The notes below the pieces were generated by a model that was given only the letters and a program-made list of their open reading frames with translations, was not told the origin of the DNA and did no database searches. Below are positions 8,187 to 17,225 of a stretch of DNA of 64,000 nt, in pieces (positions within the stretch are counted from its first letter, which is position 1; every line of letters starts with the position of its first letter). The translations under genes and the position numbers were made by a program. The stretch comes from Streptomyces sp. LBL (GTDB lineage Bacteria > Actinomycetota > Actinomycetes > Streptomycetales > Streptomycetaceae). Where the stretch lies: contig NZ_JARXYX010000010.1 of the NCBI RefSeq assembly GCF_029893585.1, forward strand, positions 1-64,000, in the 5' to 3' direction.

Positions 8187-8783
8187 GTGTCGGTGCCGGC
8201 CGTTTCAGACCAGCCCGCCCGCACCTTCCGCTGGGGCACCCAGCTCGACGTCCGCCCGGTCAAGGCCTTCGGTGACGGCTCCGACATCACCGAACAGGCC
8301 GTTGCGTCCTACGTCGCCAAGTACGCGACCAAGGCGGCCGAGAACACTGGCACCCTGGACCGCCGCATCGGCGAACTCTCCGAACTCGACCGCCACCACG
8401 TGCCCGACCACACCCGCCGCCTCATCGAAGCGTGCAAGATCCTCGATCCGCTCTACCCCGACCGGCGCCTGTGGGCCTCGGCGCACATGCTCGGCTTCCG
8501 CGGCCACTTCTCCTCCAAGTCCCGCCGCTACTCGACCACCCTCGGCGAACTCCGCCAGGCCCGCGCCGACTTCCGCGCCGCCCAGGAACGCGAAGCCCTC
8601 GGCCTGGAGGACCGCGAGCCGGACAACGTCCTCGTCCTCACGGATTGGCAGTACGCCGGACACGGCCACACCCCCGGCGAATCAGTCCTCGCCGCCACCA
8701 TCGCCCGCGACCTCCAACACAACCGCGAAACCGCCCGCGAAGCACTACGCGACCAACTCACCCTGGAAGGAACCGCCGCATGA
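8187..8783 (+). pseudogene. replication initiator fragment (RepSA-like), 5' truncated
   Basis: The frame from about 8187 encodes roughly 198 residues resembling the C-terminal half of pSAM2-type Rep proteins: RTFRWGTQLDVRPVKAFGDG, QAVASYVAKYATKAAE, WAHMLGF-like ASAHMLGFRGHFSSKSRRYSTTL and DWQYAGHGHTPGE. The N-terminal half, with the HUH-type or initiator motifs, is absent. Sequence upstream of about 8185 in this frame is unrelated. The stop overlaps the xis start (ATGA), the normal rep-xis-int order of actinomycete integrative elements. Without the N-terminus the element cannot replicate. Confidence 0.8.
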
Positions 8784-8989
8784 CCACGACAGTGATCGAA
8801 CGAAAGTGGCACACCACACGCGAGGTCGCTGAGATGCTCGGCTACGGCCTCTCCAAGACCAAGATGCTCGTCCTGACCGGGGAGATCCGCTCCGTCAAGG
8901 ACGGCCGTAACCGCCGCATCCTGCTCCGCTATGTGGACGAGTACATCGAACGTCGCGCCCAGGAAGCCGAACAGGGGTGGGCGGCATGA
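8780..8989 (+). CDS. xis: excisionase Xis (MerR-like helix-turn-helix)
   Basis: A 69-residue protein starting at ATG 8780, overlapping the rep stop. The sequence HTTREVAEMLGYGLSKTKMLVLTGEIRSVKDGRNRRILLRYVDEYI (seen as a winged-helix pattern at residues 10-58) is that of the small DNA-binding excisionases that precede int in pSAM2-type elements. It bends DNA at the attachment sites during excision. The stop overlaps the int start region. It looks intact even though its partner genes rep and int are damaged. Confidence 0.85.
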   Translation: MTTTVIERKWHTTREVAEMLGYGLSKTKMLVLTGEIRSVKDGRNRRILLRYVDEYIERRAQEAEQGWAA

Positions 8990-10211
8990 GCGGCAAGCGC
9001 GGCAACGGCGAAGGCTCGATCTACCCGTACAAGAACGGCTACGCCGCCTACGTCTGGGTAACCAAGCCGGACGGCAAGCGGGCCCGGAAGTACGCCTACG
9101 GCAAGACTCGCGAGGAAGTCCACGAGAAGTGGCTCAACCTCCACGCGGAGGCGAAGAAGGGGCCCGTCGCTACCCGGCACCGGACCGTGGCCGCGTTCCT
9201 CTCCTACTGGCTCGACTCGGTCGTGAAGCCGAACCTGGCGCCTCTGACGTACGTCTCGTACGAGGGTTGCTTCCGGCTCTACATCGCTCCTCACCTCGGC
9301 TCCAAGCGGCTGGATCGGCTCACGGTCCGGGACGTCCGTGAGTGGCTGACCAAGCTGGAGGCTGTCTGCCAGTGCTGTGCCCAGAGCAAGGACGCCAAGC
9401 GGGCGCCCACCCGCCGGAAGTGCTGTGCCATCGGGGAGTGCTGCGAGGCGTACCCGTCCCGTCGCGTGATCCAGGCTGCGCGCGATGCTCTTCGAGCGGC
9501 ACTGACCCACGCGGTCACCGAGGAGGAGATCAGCAAGAACGTGGCCTCGCTCGTGAAGGTGCCGAAGCCTCGTCGCCGTCGGATCAAGCCGTGGTCCGTT
9601 GCCGAAGCCAGTCAGTTCCTCACCGATGCCGCCGCCCGGGATGACCATCTCGTCGCCGCCTGGGTCCTGGTGCTCTGCCTCGGCCTGCGTCGTGGTGAGG
9701 TCCTGGGCCTCACGTGGAAGTCCGTCGACTTCGAGCGGGGAGAGCTGTACGTCGATCACCAGATCCAGCGCGCGGGGCGGGAGATCCTTCACCGCGAGAC
9801 CAAGACCGAAGACTCTGACGATTTCCTCCCCCTGCCGGCGCTCTGCCTCAAGGCATTGCGGATGCGTCGCGCTCAGCAGTAGGCGATCGGGAAGCCGCCG
9901 GGGAGCTCTGGCAGGGAAGCCATGACCTGATCTTCACCACGAAGTACGGCACGCCGATCGAACCGGGCAATATGACCCGCATGTTCGCCCTCCGGGCTCG
10001 TCGTGCCGGGCTCCGGGTCATCCCGCTCCGGAACACCCGGCACACATGCAGCTCGCTCCTGGTCGCGCTCAAAGTGCACCCGAAGGTGGCCCAGCGCATC
10101 CTCCGGCACTCGCAGATCGCCATGACGATGGAGGTCTACGCCGAAGCGAGCGAGGAGGAGGTACGCGCCGCGATCGGCCAGCTGTCCGACGCCATGGGCG
10201 GTACCGGCTGA
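8986..10211 (+). pseudogene. int: tyrosine-type integrase with a frameshift
   Basis: From ATG 8986 (MSGKRGNGEGSIYPYKNG) an integrase frame runs to a TAG at 9880-9882, giving 298 residues: N-terminal arm-binding domain, SAM-like core-binding domain, and the start of the catalytic domain with box I Arg in GLRRGEVLGL. The rest continues in another frame from 9882 (GDREAAGELWQGSHDLIF...) and supplies NTRHTCSSLLVAL, the RHSQ box and the catalytic Tyr in MTMEVYAEAS, ending at 10211. A single-base deletion near 9876-9884 explains the break. Box II shows Arg where family members usually have His (HxxR). The 3' end lies 78 bases from tRNA-Arg, its likely attachment target. Confidence 0.85.
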
Positions 10212-10252
10212 CACGGTTGCTGTACTTCGCTGCTGTACGCCCCTGAAACGCA

Positions 10253-10280
10253 AGAGGCCCCGGATCTCTCCGGGGCCTCT
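10253..10280. terminator. hairpin downstream of tRNA-Arg
   Basis: AGAGGCCCCGG (10253-10263) pairs perfectly with CCGGGGCCTCT (10270-10280) over a 6-base loop. It lies 8 bases beyond the 3' end of tRNA-Arg on the minus strand and 41 bases after int, so it can serve both. Confidence 0.75.
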
Positions 10281-10288
10281 CACCTGTG

Positions 10289-10361
10289 TGCACTCGGCAG
10301 GATTCGAACCTGCAACCTTCTGATCCGTAGTCAGATGCTCTATCCGTTAAGCTACGAGTGC
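10289..10361 (-). tRNA. tRNA-Arg(ACG)
   Basis: Read on the minus strand: 7-bp acceptor GCACTCG/CGAGTGC, D-arm, anticodon loop CTACGGA giving anticodon ACG, T-arm GCAGG-TTCGAAT-CCTGC, and discriminator A at 10289. No CCA is encoded. The 3' end faces the rep-xis-int remnant, so this gene is the probable attB of the integrative element. I could not find a second copy of its 3' end in the window. Confidence 0.95.
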
Positions 10362-10510
10362 TTGTTCTGTTTTCTCGCCGTTCCTGGCCCTTCTGGCCCG
10401 CTCGCGGCGACAGGAAGAACATTACATGACTGCCGCCGCCATGTGAAATCCGTTAGCCATACCGCTTGTGAGCTGCGGAAACGCGCCAGATGGGGGAATT
10501 GGGAGAACGA

Positions 10511-10540
10511 CGAAGCCCCGGTCTGTGGACCGGGGCTTCG
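10511..10540. terminator. terminator hairpin of tRNA-Ser(GCT)
   Basis: CGAAGCCCCGGTC (10511-10523) pairs perfectly with GACCGGGGCTTCG (10528-10540) across TGTG. It begins 10 bases past the 3' end of the minus-strand tRNA. Confidence 0.8.
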
Positions 10541-10550
10541 TGATCTGCTG

Positions 10551-10641
10551 CGGAGGCGGAGGGATTTGAACCCTCGATGGGCTTTAAAACCCAAACCGCA
10601 TTAGCAGTGCGGCGCCATAGACCGGACTAGGCGACGCCTCC
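10551..10641 (-). tRNA. tRNA-Ser(GCT)
   Basis: Minus strand: acceptor GGAGGCG/CGCCTCC, long variable arm, anticodon arm with loop CTGCTAA giving anticodon GCT, T-arm GAGGG-TTCAAAT-CCCTC, discriminator G at 10551. It is class II as expected for serine. Confidence 0.95.
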
Positions 10642-10868
10642 AGCACAGCCGCCCGCGCGAGCGCGAGTGGTGCGTGCAGATGATGACACAGTCGAGCGTG
10701 CTGTCACCAATCGCCTCCCACGGTACTAGGCGGGCGGCCCGCAGAGCAAAGTCGTTAGCAGCGACGTCGGTGGTGGTGGTGGCAGGGGGCGGTGGGAGCG
10801 ATGGTGGGGGCGATGGGAGTGATGGGGTGGCGGTGCAACGTCTGGGCGGCTGCCGCGTTAGTCAGGTC

Positions 10869-11372
10869 ATGTCGCAGGTCAACCGGCTCGGCCGGCTCCC
10901 ACGGTTCACACGGTTCGCTCCGCTGCTCGTCGCGGTCGGGGCCGTCGGCACGGTCGTCCCCCTGTCCGCGGTGCCCGCGGCCGCCGCCGCTCCCGCCGCG
11001 CTCGCGCCCCCGCCCGCGCGCGATGAAGACCGGCCGGCAGGCGGTGATCACCATCTCACCGTCATCGTGCGGAACGCGGGCGGCGGTGCCGACGGGACGT
11101 ACGAGGTGGACTGTCATCCCAGTGGGGGGAGCCATCCCGACGCCGGCGGCGCGTGTGCCGTCGTCGACCGGAACACTCGATGGGGGAAGGACACCTTCGG
11201 CCCCGCGCCGGAGGACAGTGTCTGCACCATGCAGTACGGCGGGCCGGCCACCGCGCATGTCACCGGGACCTGGGCCGGACGACCCGTCGACACGACGTTC
11301 GACCGCACCAACGGTTGTGAGATCGGGCGCTGGGACCGGTTCGTACCGCTGCTGCCCAGGCTGGGCTTCTGA
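10869..11372 (+). CDS. secreted subtilisin-inhibitor-like (SSI family) protein
   Basis: A 167-residue precursor. A signal peptide covers about residues 1-42 (basic start, then FAPLLVAVGAVGTVVPL and an Ala-rich cleavage region). The mature part has the SSI cysteine pattern: EVDCHP...GGACAVV, then SVCTMQYGGPATAHVTG and NGCEIG. In SSI the reactive loop follows the third Cys as C-P-M-V-Y; here it reads C-T-M-Q-Y, so Met is the likely P1 residue and the family Pro is replaced by Thr. SSI proteins inhibit subtilisin- and trypsin-like proteases outside the cell. ATG 10869 is chosen because the frame upstream is low-complexity. The C-terminus LLPRLGF is the seed of the tandem array that follows. Confidence 0.85.
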   Translation: MSQVNRLGRLPRFTRFAPLLVAVGAVGTVVPLSAVPAAAAAPAALAPPPARDEDRPAGGDHHLTVIVRNAGGGADGTYEVDCHPSGGSHPDAGGACAVVDRNTRWGKDTFGPAPEDSVCTMQYGGPATAHVTGTWAGRPVDTTFDRTNGCEIGRWDRFVPLLPRLGF

Positions 11373-11577
11373 GCAGCTGCCCAGGCTGGGGCTCCTGAGC
11401 AGCTTCCGAGGAGGGCTTCTGAGTCGCTTCCGAGGCCGGGTTCCTGAGCAGTTCCCGAGGCCGGGTTCCTGAGCAGTTCCCGAGGCCGGGTTCCTGAGCA
11501 GTTCCCGAGGCCGGGTTCCTGAGCAGTTCCCGAGGATGGGCTTCTGAGTCGCTTCCGAGAATGGGTTTCTGAGCAGC
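11353..11577. repeat. nine-unit 25-bp tandem array seeded at the SSI stop codon
   Basis: Nine units of 24-26 bp run from 11353 to 11577. The first overlaps the last codons and stop of the SSI gene (CCCAGGCTGGGCTTCTGAGC). Units at 11428, 11453, 11478 and 11503 are nearly identical (core CCGGGTTCCTGAGCAGT); the outer ones diverge. The period is not a multiple of three, so the array is not coding in one frame. It probably arose by slippage from the gene end. Confidence 0.85.
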
Positions 11578-11958
11578 TCACCAGCCGGGCGCCAGAGCGG
11601 ACGCCCAGTCTCCGCGCATCCTCGGCCCGTACCCCGCGCTCTTCTCACCTCTCACGCCTCCCTCGCACGCCCCCGCCTTTACATGGCGGACGCCCCGGCT
11701 CCGTAAAAGTCCCGGAAAGGTCCTGGACAGGTCCCGCCCAGGTCACGCCGAGCGGAATCGGGAGCCCAGGCATGTCGTCGTGGATTCGGGCGTGGATGCG
11801 GTCACATGTTCTACGTCACTTCGTCGTGCGACCTCCCTCTCATCCGGCGTCGCGAGCGCAACCGGTGCCCTTAGACTCCCTCGCGTGACACGGTGCGGGC
11901 CGGTTGGCAAGATGGCCCGAACGGTCGGCAAGGTGCGGTAACAGGGAGGAAGCGTCTC
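11578..11958. promoter_or_regulatory. upstream region of the giant PAS gene
   Basis: A 380-bp stretch without a credible gene. Near its end TAGACT (11872-11877) matches a typical streptomycete -10 hexamer, 82 bases before the GTG start of the PAS gene, but no good -35 is seen at 17 bases. GGGAGG lies just ahead of that GTG. The rest shows nothing I can name. Confidence 0.45.
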
Positions 11959-14900
11959 GTGAGCAGCAGGCCATCCCGAGGCGCTGCTCGCCTCGCAGCC
12001 ATACTGGACGCCCTTCCGGATGCGTTGGTGCTGGTCAACGCCAATGGAACCGTCGTCAATGCGAACACGATCGCGCTCGAGACGTTTGAGTCACCGGGGA
12101 CAGCCCTCGTCGGGCGCGGGCTGCTCGATCTGCTGCCGCAGTTCGACTCCAAGCTGATCCCGGGCTCGATGCGGCGGCCCGACCACATGGACCCGCGCGG
12201 TCGGACCAAGCCGACCCGGATGATCGCCCGGAGGACCGACGGGAACGAGTTCCCGGTCGAGGTCACGAGCGCGAATCTGGAGAACGGCCAGCAGGCCTAC
12301 GACGGACACGGCTACAGCGCCGACGAGCTGCTGATGCTCGTCGTACGGGACCTGTCCGGCACCGTCGACACCGAAGCCGAGCTGGCTCGCTCGCAGCGGC
12401 AGACCGAGATGATCCTGCGAGCCGCGGCCGAGGGTGTCGTGGGGACGGACACCGACGGGCGGATCGTCCTCGTCAACCCGGCCGCCGCTCAGATACTGGG
12501 CTACCGGGCCAGTGACCTCGGCGGGCGGGAACTGCACGACCTCGTACTGCACTCCCGTTCCGACGGCACGCCCTTCCCGTACGAGGAGTCGCCGCTCGCC
12601 GACACCCTGCGCTCCGGGCGCAAGCACCGGGTGCGCGGGCAGGCGCTGTGGTCGAAGAAGGGCGACAAGGTTCCGGTCGACCTGACGACCGCGCCCGTCC
12701 GCGACGGCGACCAACTCGTCGGCGCGGTGCTGACCTTCACCGACCGGCGTCCGTACGACGCGCTCGCCGAGGAGAAGGCCACCGTCGAGAAGCGCCACGA
12801 CGAGGAGTTGGAGCGGCTGTCCGAGGAGCACGCCTCCGAGCTCACCGCGCTGCGCCAGAAGCACGTGAACGAGCTGGAGGAGATCCGGGAGCAGCACGAG
12901 GAGGAGCTCGCCGCGGGCGAGGAGCGGTACGCCGCCCTCGGTGAGCGGGAGAAGGACCGTTACGAGGCCCTCGCCGGACGGCACGAGCAACTGCTGACGC
13001 TGCTCGCCCAGTCGCTGCGCGGTCCCCTGGACGAACTGCGCCGCGACCTTTCCGCCCTGGCCGCCGACGACGCGGGGCAGTTGTGGCCCGAGGCCAACCA
13101 GGTGCTTCATCACCTGTCGGCCGGTTATTCGCGGATCACCACGCTCATCGACAACGTCCTCGGATACCAGCGGCTCGACACCGGCGCCGACGGCATCACT
13201 CGTACGAAGGTGATGCTCGACGCCGTGGTCGCGGCGGGTGTGGACGGGGCCGTGGAGCTGATCGGACCCGGACGTGTGCAGTTCGCCGTGCACGCGCCGC
13301 CCATCGAGGCCGAGGTGGACTCCCGGCTGCTCGCGACCGCGCTCGCGCATCTCGTGGCCGATGTCGCCGGTGTCGACGCGACCGGCAACGCGCCCGTTTC
13401 GGCGGGCGGTTACATGGACAACACCGTCGTCGTGGCGGCGGCACAGCGCGGCGAGGTCGTACGGATCGAGGTACGCGGACCGTACGCCGGGGGAGACCCG
13501 GTGCACGAGCCGATCGTGCGCGGGATCGTGCGCGCGCACGGTGGCGTGCTGCAGACGCACGAAGTGCCGGGCATGAGCGGCAATGCCTACGTCCTTGAAG
13601 TGCCCCTCGGTGGTGGGGCCGGGGCCGTCGCGGCTCCGGGACCGGCCGCGCTGGAGGCCGCTCCCGGCCAGGGTGCCGTACCCGAGCAGGCCACGCAGAG
13701 CACGCACACCACTTCCGGCGGCGGACGGCGGCGGGCCCGGCGGGCCACCACGGACGCCTTCCTGGAGAGCGAGGTGCCAGGCGCCGACGGCGAGGGCACC
13801 GAGACGGAGGCCGTGGCACCTACCGGACGGCGCAGGCGGCGGGCTGCCGCGGCGCAGGAGTCCGCCCCCGTCCCGGCCCAGGCGGCGGGCGAGAGCGGCG
13901 ACGTGTCCGGCGGTTCCGGACGGCGGCGCGGGCAACCGGCCGAGATCGGTGCCGGTGGGGGTGACGACGGCGGCGGTGACGGTGACGGCCGTACGGAGAT
14001 CGCCGCGGCCGTCGCGGGTGTCGCCGGTGTGTCGGAGGGTGCCGTCGTCACCGCCGCCGAGCATGCGGCCGGGACCGCGGCCGCGGGGACCGGTCTGGGC
14101 GGTACGGTGCCGCCGCAGGGCGTACCCGCGTCCGGCGGACGGCGTGCCCTGCGCGACGGCGGCGAACAGCACGCGCTGCCGCCGGCACTGCCGGCGGGGG
14201 CCTCCGCCGACCCTGCCGACGATGCACAGCAGCCCACCGGACGGCGTCGGCGTGCGCTGGCCGCGGCCAGCGAGCGCGCCGCCGCGCAGGAAGCCGGCCC
14301 TCGTACGGTGTTCGCCCTGCCGCCCGCCGACGCGGACCGCCCGACGGACGGCACAGATGGCGCAGATGGCGCAGATGGCACAGACGCCACAGACGGTCAG
14401 GCGGTGGCTCCGGGCTCGGCTCAGGCTCAGGGGTTGGTGCCGGTTCCCGGCCAGGGTGCGCCCGCCGACGCCGGTGTCGATGACGGGTGGCACGACGCCG
14501 TGCCGCACAGTCAGGCCGACGACCACACTCCGCCGCAGCCGCACCCCGCGAACGCACCGACGGGACGCCGTCGGCGGGCGGTCGGTCAACAGGCGGAGGC
14601 GGAAGCCGGCGGGACGCCTGAAGAGGTCTCTGCCCTGGCTGTTTCGGCCGCCGGGCAGGCCGCGCAGGGCACACCGGCCCAGACGGGTGTGTCTCAGGCG
14701 GGCACGGCCCAGGGCCCTGCGGCCGCCGGGCAGAGTGGCGTGGTCGGGCAGGGTGGTACGGCGGGACATGGCGGTGCGGCGGGTCAGCCGGTGCCGGTCG
14801 GTCAGCCGGGTGCCCCGGTGCCCGCGCCGGGTGCTGCCGCTCACGGAGTTCAGATGTCGCCCGGCCAGCCGGTCGTGGCTCCGGCCGGCCTGGTCGGCCC

Positions 14901-17076
14901 GGCGCAGACGACACCGGGCCAGGGTGTCCCGGCTTCCGCTCCGTTTCCGGCGCACAACGCGCCCGGACAGGACGGGTTGCCCGCTCAACTCGCCCAGGGG
15001 CAGCTCGCCCCCGGCGCTTCCGTACCTGGCTCCGTACCCGCTGGCTCCGTACCCGCTGGCTCCGTACCTGGGCAGTTGGTGCCCGGGCAGGCCGTACCCG
15101 GACAGGCCGTACCCGGGCAGCCCGTACCCGGCGCTCCCGTGCCGGGGCAGGCCCTTCCCGGCGCTGCCGTGCCTGGTCAGCCTGGGCCTGGCGCTCCGGT
15201 GCCCGGCCTGCCGCTCACTGCGGGGCCGACCGCGCCCGGCCAGGCCGCCGCAGTTCCCCATCAGGTCCTGCCCGCCCAGAGCCTCCCGGCGCAGGGCGCC
15301 CCGACCGCTCTCGGCGTGCCCAACGCCAACACCGCAGGCCAGCCGCTCCCAGCCGAAGCCCTACCCGGCCAGGGCGCCCCCGGGCAGGCCGTCCCCGGCC
15401 AAGTTGCCCCTGGTCACGCCGCGCCCGGTCAGGTCCTCCCCGGTCAGATCCCCCCGGGCCAGTCGGCACCCGCCCACGGCGTCCCGCCCCACGGCACCCC
15501 CGCCCAGGGCACAACCGCCCCCGGCGCCGCTGCCCAAGCCCCTCACACTCCCGGCATGGCCGGCGCCCCCGCCCAGGCCACCGCAGCCGCACCCGCACCC
15601 GCACCCGCCCCCCAGCAGTGGCCCGGTGCCCAGGACACGTCCGCCGCCGGCATGCCCATCCCCCCGAACGGCGCCGCAACCCCCGTACCGCCCACCGGAC
15701 CCCAGCCGTCGCAAGCGCAGCCCACCAGCACCCCCGGGCCCGGCGCTCCACTCCCCCCGGAGGCCGCCGCAGGCCACCCCCGCGCCGCCCAGCCCCTCCC
15801 CGCGGAAGCAACCGGAGCAGGCGTAGACGTAGGGGCAGGCGTAGGTGCAGGCGTAGGTGCAGGCGTAGGTGCGGGTGCGGGTGCAGGTATCGCCCCTCCT
15901 GCCGTATCCCCCGAGGCCCCGGCGGACCCCAACTCCACCCAGGGCAGGGCCATCAGCGTGCGCACGCTCGGCCAGGGCGTACCGTTCACCCGGCACCCGC
16001 AGGCATCGCATCCTGCTTCCCCGCTCCCGTCCACCACGCCTCCCCCGCATCAGCCGGGCGGCTCCGGTCGGCGCCGCAAGCTCGGGACGCGGAACGACCC
16101 CGGTGCCGGGCACTCGGAGCAGGCGGCCCGTTCGCACCCACAGGGCGACCAGGCCGTCGTACCGCAGCAGTCGCAGCCGCAGGCGTCGCTCGCCGGGCAG
16201 TCCCGGCTGGTGCAGGCGACCGAGGGAACGGGACGGTCGTACGCCATAGGGGCACCGGATGTGAACGCCGCCGAGGGGCCCGAGCCCCTGGACGGGCCGG
16301 GCGGCGCCGTCGAGGTGGCGGATCCGCCGCGCCTTCAGCCGATGGACGACGAACTGCCGCCGGAGCCGCTGGACAACCCGCGCAGGCTGCTGGTGTGGCC
16401 GGCGCCTGACGTGACCACGCAGCAGGCACTGAGCGACCGCGGGTACCGGCCGGTCATCGTGCACTCGCGCGAGGAGGTGGACGCGCAGATCGCGGCGTTC
16501 CCCGCCGCGCTGTTCGTGGACCCGTTGACCGGACCGATCACGCGGACCGCGCTGCAGTCGCTGCGGCAGGCGGCGGTCGCGGCCGAGGTGCCGGTGCTGG
16601 TGACGGCCGGGCTCGGACAGGCATCGCGGGAGGCGGCGTACGGCGCCGATCCCGCCGTACTGCTCAAGGCGCTTGCGCCGCGCGACAGCGAGCAGCATCC
16701 GCCGCGCGTCCTGCTGATCGAGGAGCACGCGGAGATCGCGCTCGCGCTGACCGCGGCACTGGAGCGGCGCGGGATGCAGGTCGCCCGGGCCGCGAGTGAC
16801 GCCGACGCCGTGACGCTGGCGGGGCAGCTCAGGCCCAACCTCGTCGTGATGGACCTCATGCAGGTGCATCGACACCGGGCCGGCATCGTGGACTGGCTGC
16901 GCGCGAACGGGCAGCTCAACCGCACCCCGCTCGTCGTCTACACCGCCGCCGTCGACCAGGCGGACCTGCCGCGGCTGGCGTCCGGGGAGACGGTCCTCTT
17001 CCTCGCCGAGCGGTCCACGAGCGGCGAGGTGCAGAGCAGGATCGTCGACCTGCTGTCCCGCATCGGCACCAACTGA
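11959..17076 (+). CDS. giant PAS-PAS / kinase-like / low-complexity / pseudo-receiver protein
   Basis: A 1705-residue soluble protein; GTG 11959 is preceded by GGGAGGA. Order: PAS domain (about 10-120, AILDALPDALVLVNANG); second PAS (about 145-260, AAAEGVVGTDTDGRIVLVN); charged coiled coil (270-345); a histidine-kinase-like region (345-550) with weak ATPase features and no clear phospho-acceptor His box; an 870-residue Pro/Gly/Ala region (about 560-1450) with GRRRRRA-like basic motifs and, near 1017-1175, many VPGQ repeats resembling elastin; then a receiver fold (1580-1705). The receiver keeps acidic residues (LLIEEH) and the Asp (VVMDLMQ) but has FLAERS where the conserved Lys should be. 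Probably a scaffold or pseudo-kinase. Long antisense frames here are shadows. Confidence 0.85.
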   Translation: MSSRPSRGAARLAAILDALPDALVLVNANGTVVNANTIALETFESPGTALVGRGLLDLLPQFDSKLIPGSMRRPDHMDPRGRTKPTRMIARRTDGNEFPVEVTSANLENGQQAYDGHGYSADELLMLVVRDLSGTVDTEAELARSQRQTEMILRAAAEGVVGTDTDGRIVLVNPAAAQILGYRASDLGGRELHDLVLHSRSDGTPFPYEESPLADTLRSGRKHRVRGQALWSKKGDKVPVDLTTAPVRDGDQLVGAVLTFTDRRPYDALAEEKATVEKRHDEELERLSEEHASELTALRQKHVNELEEIREQHEEELAAGEERYAALGEREKDRYEALAGRHEQLLTLLAQSLRGPLDELRRDLSALAADDAGQLWPEANQVLHHLSAGYSRITTLIDNVLGYQRLDTGADGITRTKVMLDAVVAAGVDGAVELIGPGRVQFAVHAPPIEAEVDSRLLATALAHLVADVAGVDATGNAPVSAGGYMDNTVVVAAAQRGEVVRIEVRGPYAGGDPVHEPIVRGIVRAHGGVLQTHEVPGMSGNAYVLEVPLGGGAGAVAAPGPAALEAAPGQGAVPEQATQSTHTTSGGGRRRARRATTDAFLESEVPGADGEGTETEAVAPTGRRRRRAAAAQESAPVPAQAAGESGDVSGGSGRRRGQPAEIGAGGGDDGGGDGDGRTEIAAAVAGVAGVSEGAVVTAAEHAAGTAAAGTGLGGTVPPQGVPASGGRRALRDGGEQHALPPALPAGASADPADDAQQPTGRRRRALAAASERAAAQEAGPRTVFALPPADADRPTDGTDGADGADGTDATDGQAVAPGSAQAQGLVPVPGQGAPADAGVDDGWHDAVPHSQADDHTPPQPHPANAPTGRRRRAVGQQAEAEAGGTPEEVSALAVSAAGQAAQGTPAQTGVSQAGTAQGPAAAGQSGVVGQGGTAGHGGAAGQPVPVGQPGAPVPAPGAAAHGVQMSPGQPVVAPAGLVGPAQTTPGQGVPASAPFPAHNAPGQDGLPAQLAQGQLAPGASVPGSVPAGSVPAGSVPGQLVPGQAVPGQAVPGQPVPGAPVPGQALPGAAVPGQPGPGAPVPGLPLTAGPTAPGQAAAVPHQVLPAQSLPAQGAPTALGVPNANTAGQPLPAEALPGQGAPGQAVPGQVAPGHAAPGQVLPGQIPPGQSAPAHGVPPHGTPAQGTTAPGAAAQAPHTPGMAGAPAQATAAAPAPAPAPQQWPGAQDTSAAGMPIPPNGAATPVPPTGPQPSQAQPTSTPGPGAPLPPEAAAGHPRAAQPLPAEATGAGVDVGAGVGAGVGAGVGAGAGAGIAPPAVSPEAPADPNSTQGRAISVRTLGQGVPFTRHPQASHPASPLPSTTPPPHQPGGSGRRRKLGTRNDPGAGHSEQAARSHPQGDQAVVPQQSQPQASLAGQSRLVQATEGTGRSYAIGAPDVNAAEGPEPLDGPGGAVEVADPPRLQPMDDELPPEPLDNPRRLLVWPAPDVTTQQALSDRGYRPVIVHSREEVDAQIAAFPAALFVDPLTGPITRTALQSLRQAAVAAEVPVLVTAGLGQASREAAYGADPAVLLKALAPRDSEQHPPRVLLIEEHAEIALALTAALERRGMQVARAASDADAVTLAGQLRPNLVVMDLMQVHRHRAGIVDWLRANGQLNRTPLVVYTAAVDQADLPRLASGETVLFLAERSTSGEVQSRIVDLLSRIGTN

Positions 17077-17225
17077 ACCGAATCAGCACCAACTGAACCG
17101 AATCGGGGGAACTGCCTTCGTCGCCTCAGGGAGGGAGCCGACCTCGCCCGGGCCCCACTCGGGGCACGCTCGGGGCACTCCCGCAGTGTGCCCTGGGTGC
17201 ACCCGGGGCACACTGCGGGGCGCGC

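Noticed and set aside
11353..11577. CRISPR array
   Set aside because: Units are directly adjacent without spacers and no cas genes exist in the window.
11114..11581. Repeat-encoded minus frame (GNCSGTRPRELLRNP units)
   Set aside because: Follows from the 25-bp DNA repeat; not a protein signal.
12091..15261. 1056-residue open frame antisense to the PAS gene
   Set aside because: Produced by high GC opposite a real gene; product is Arg/Gly/His-rich without motifs, and the plus-strand frame has clear domains.
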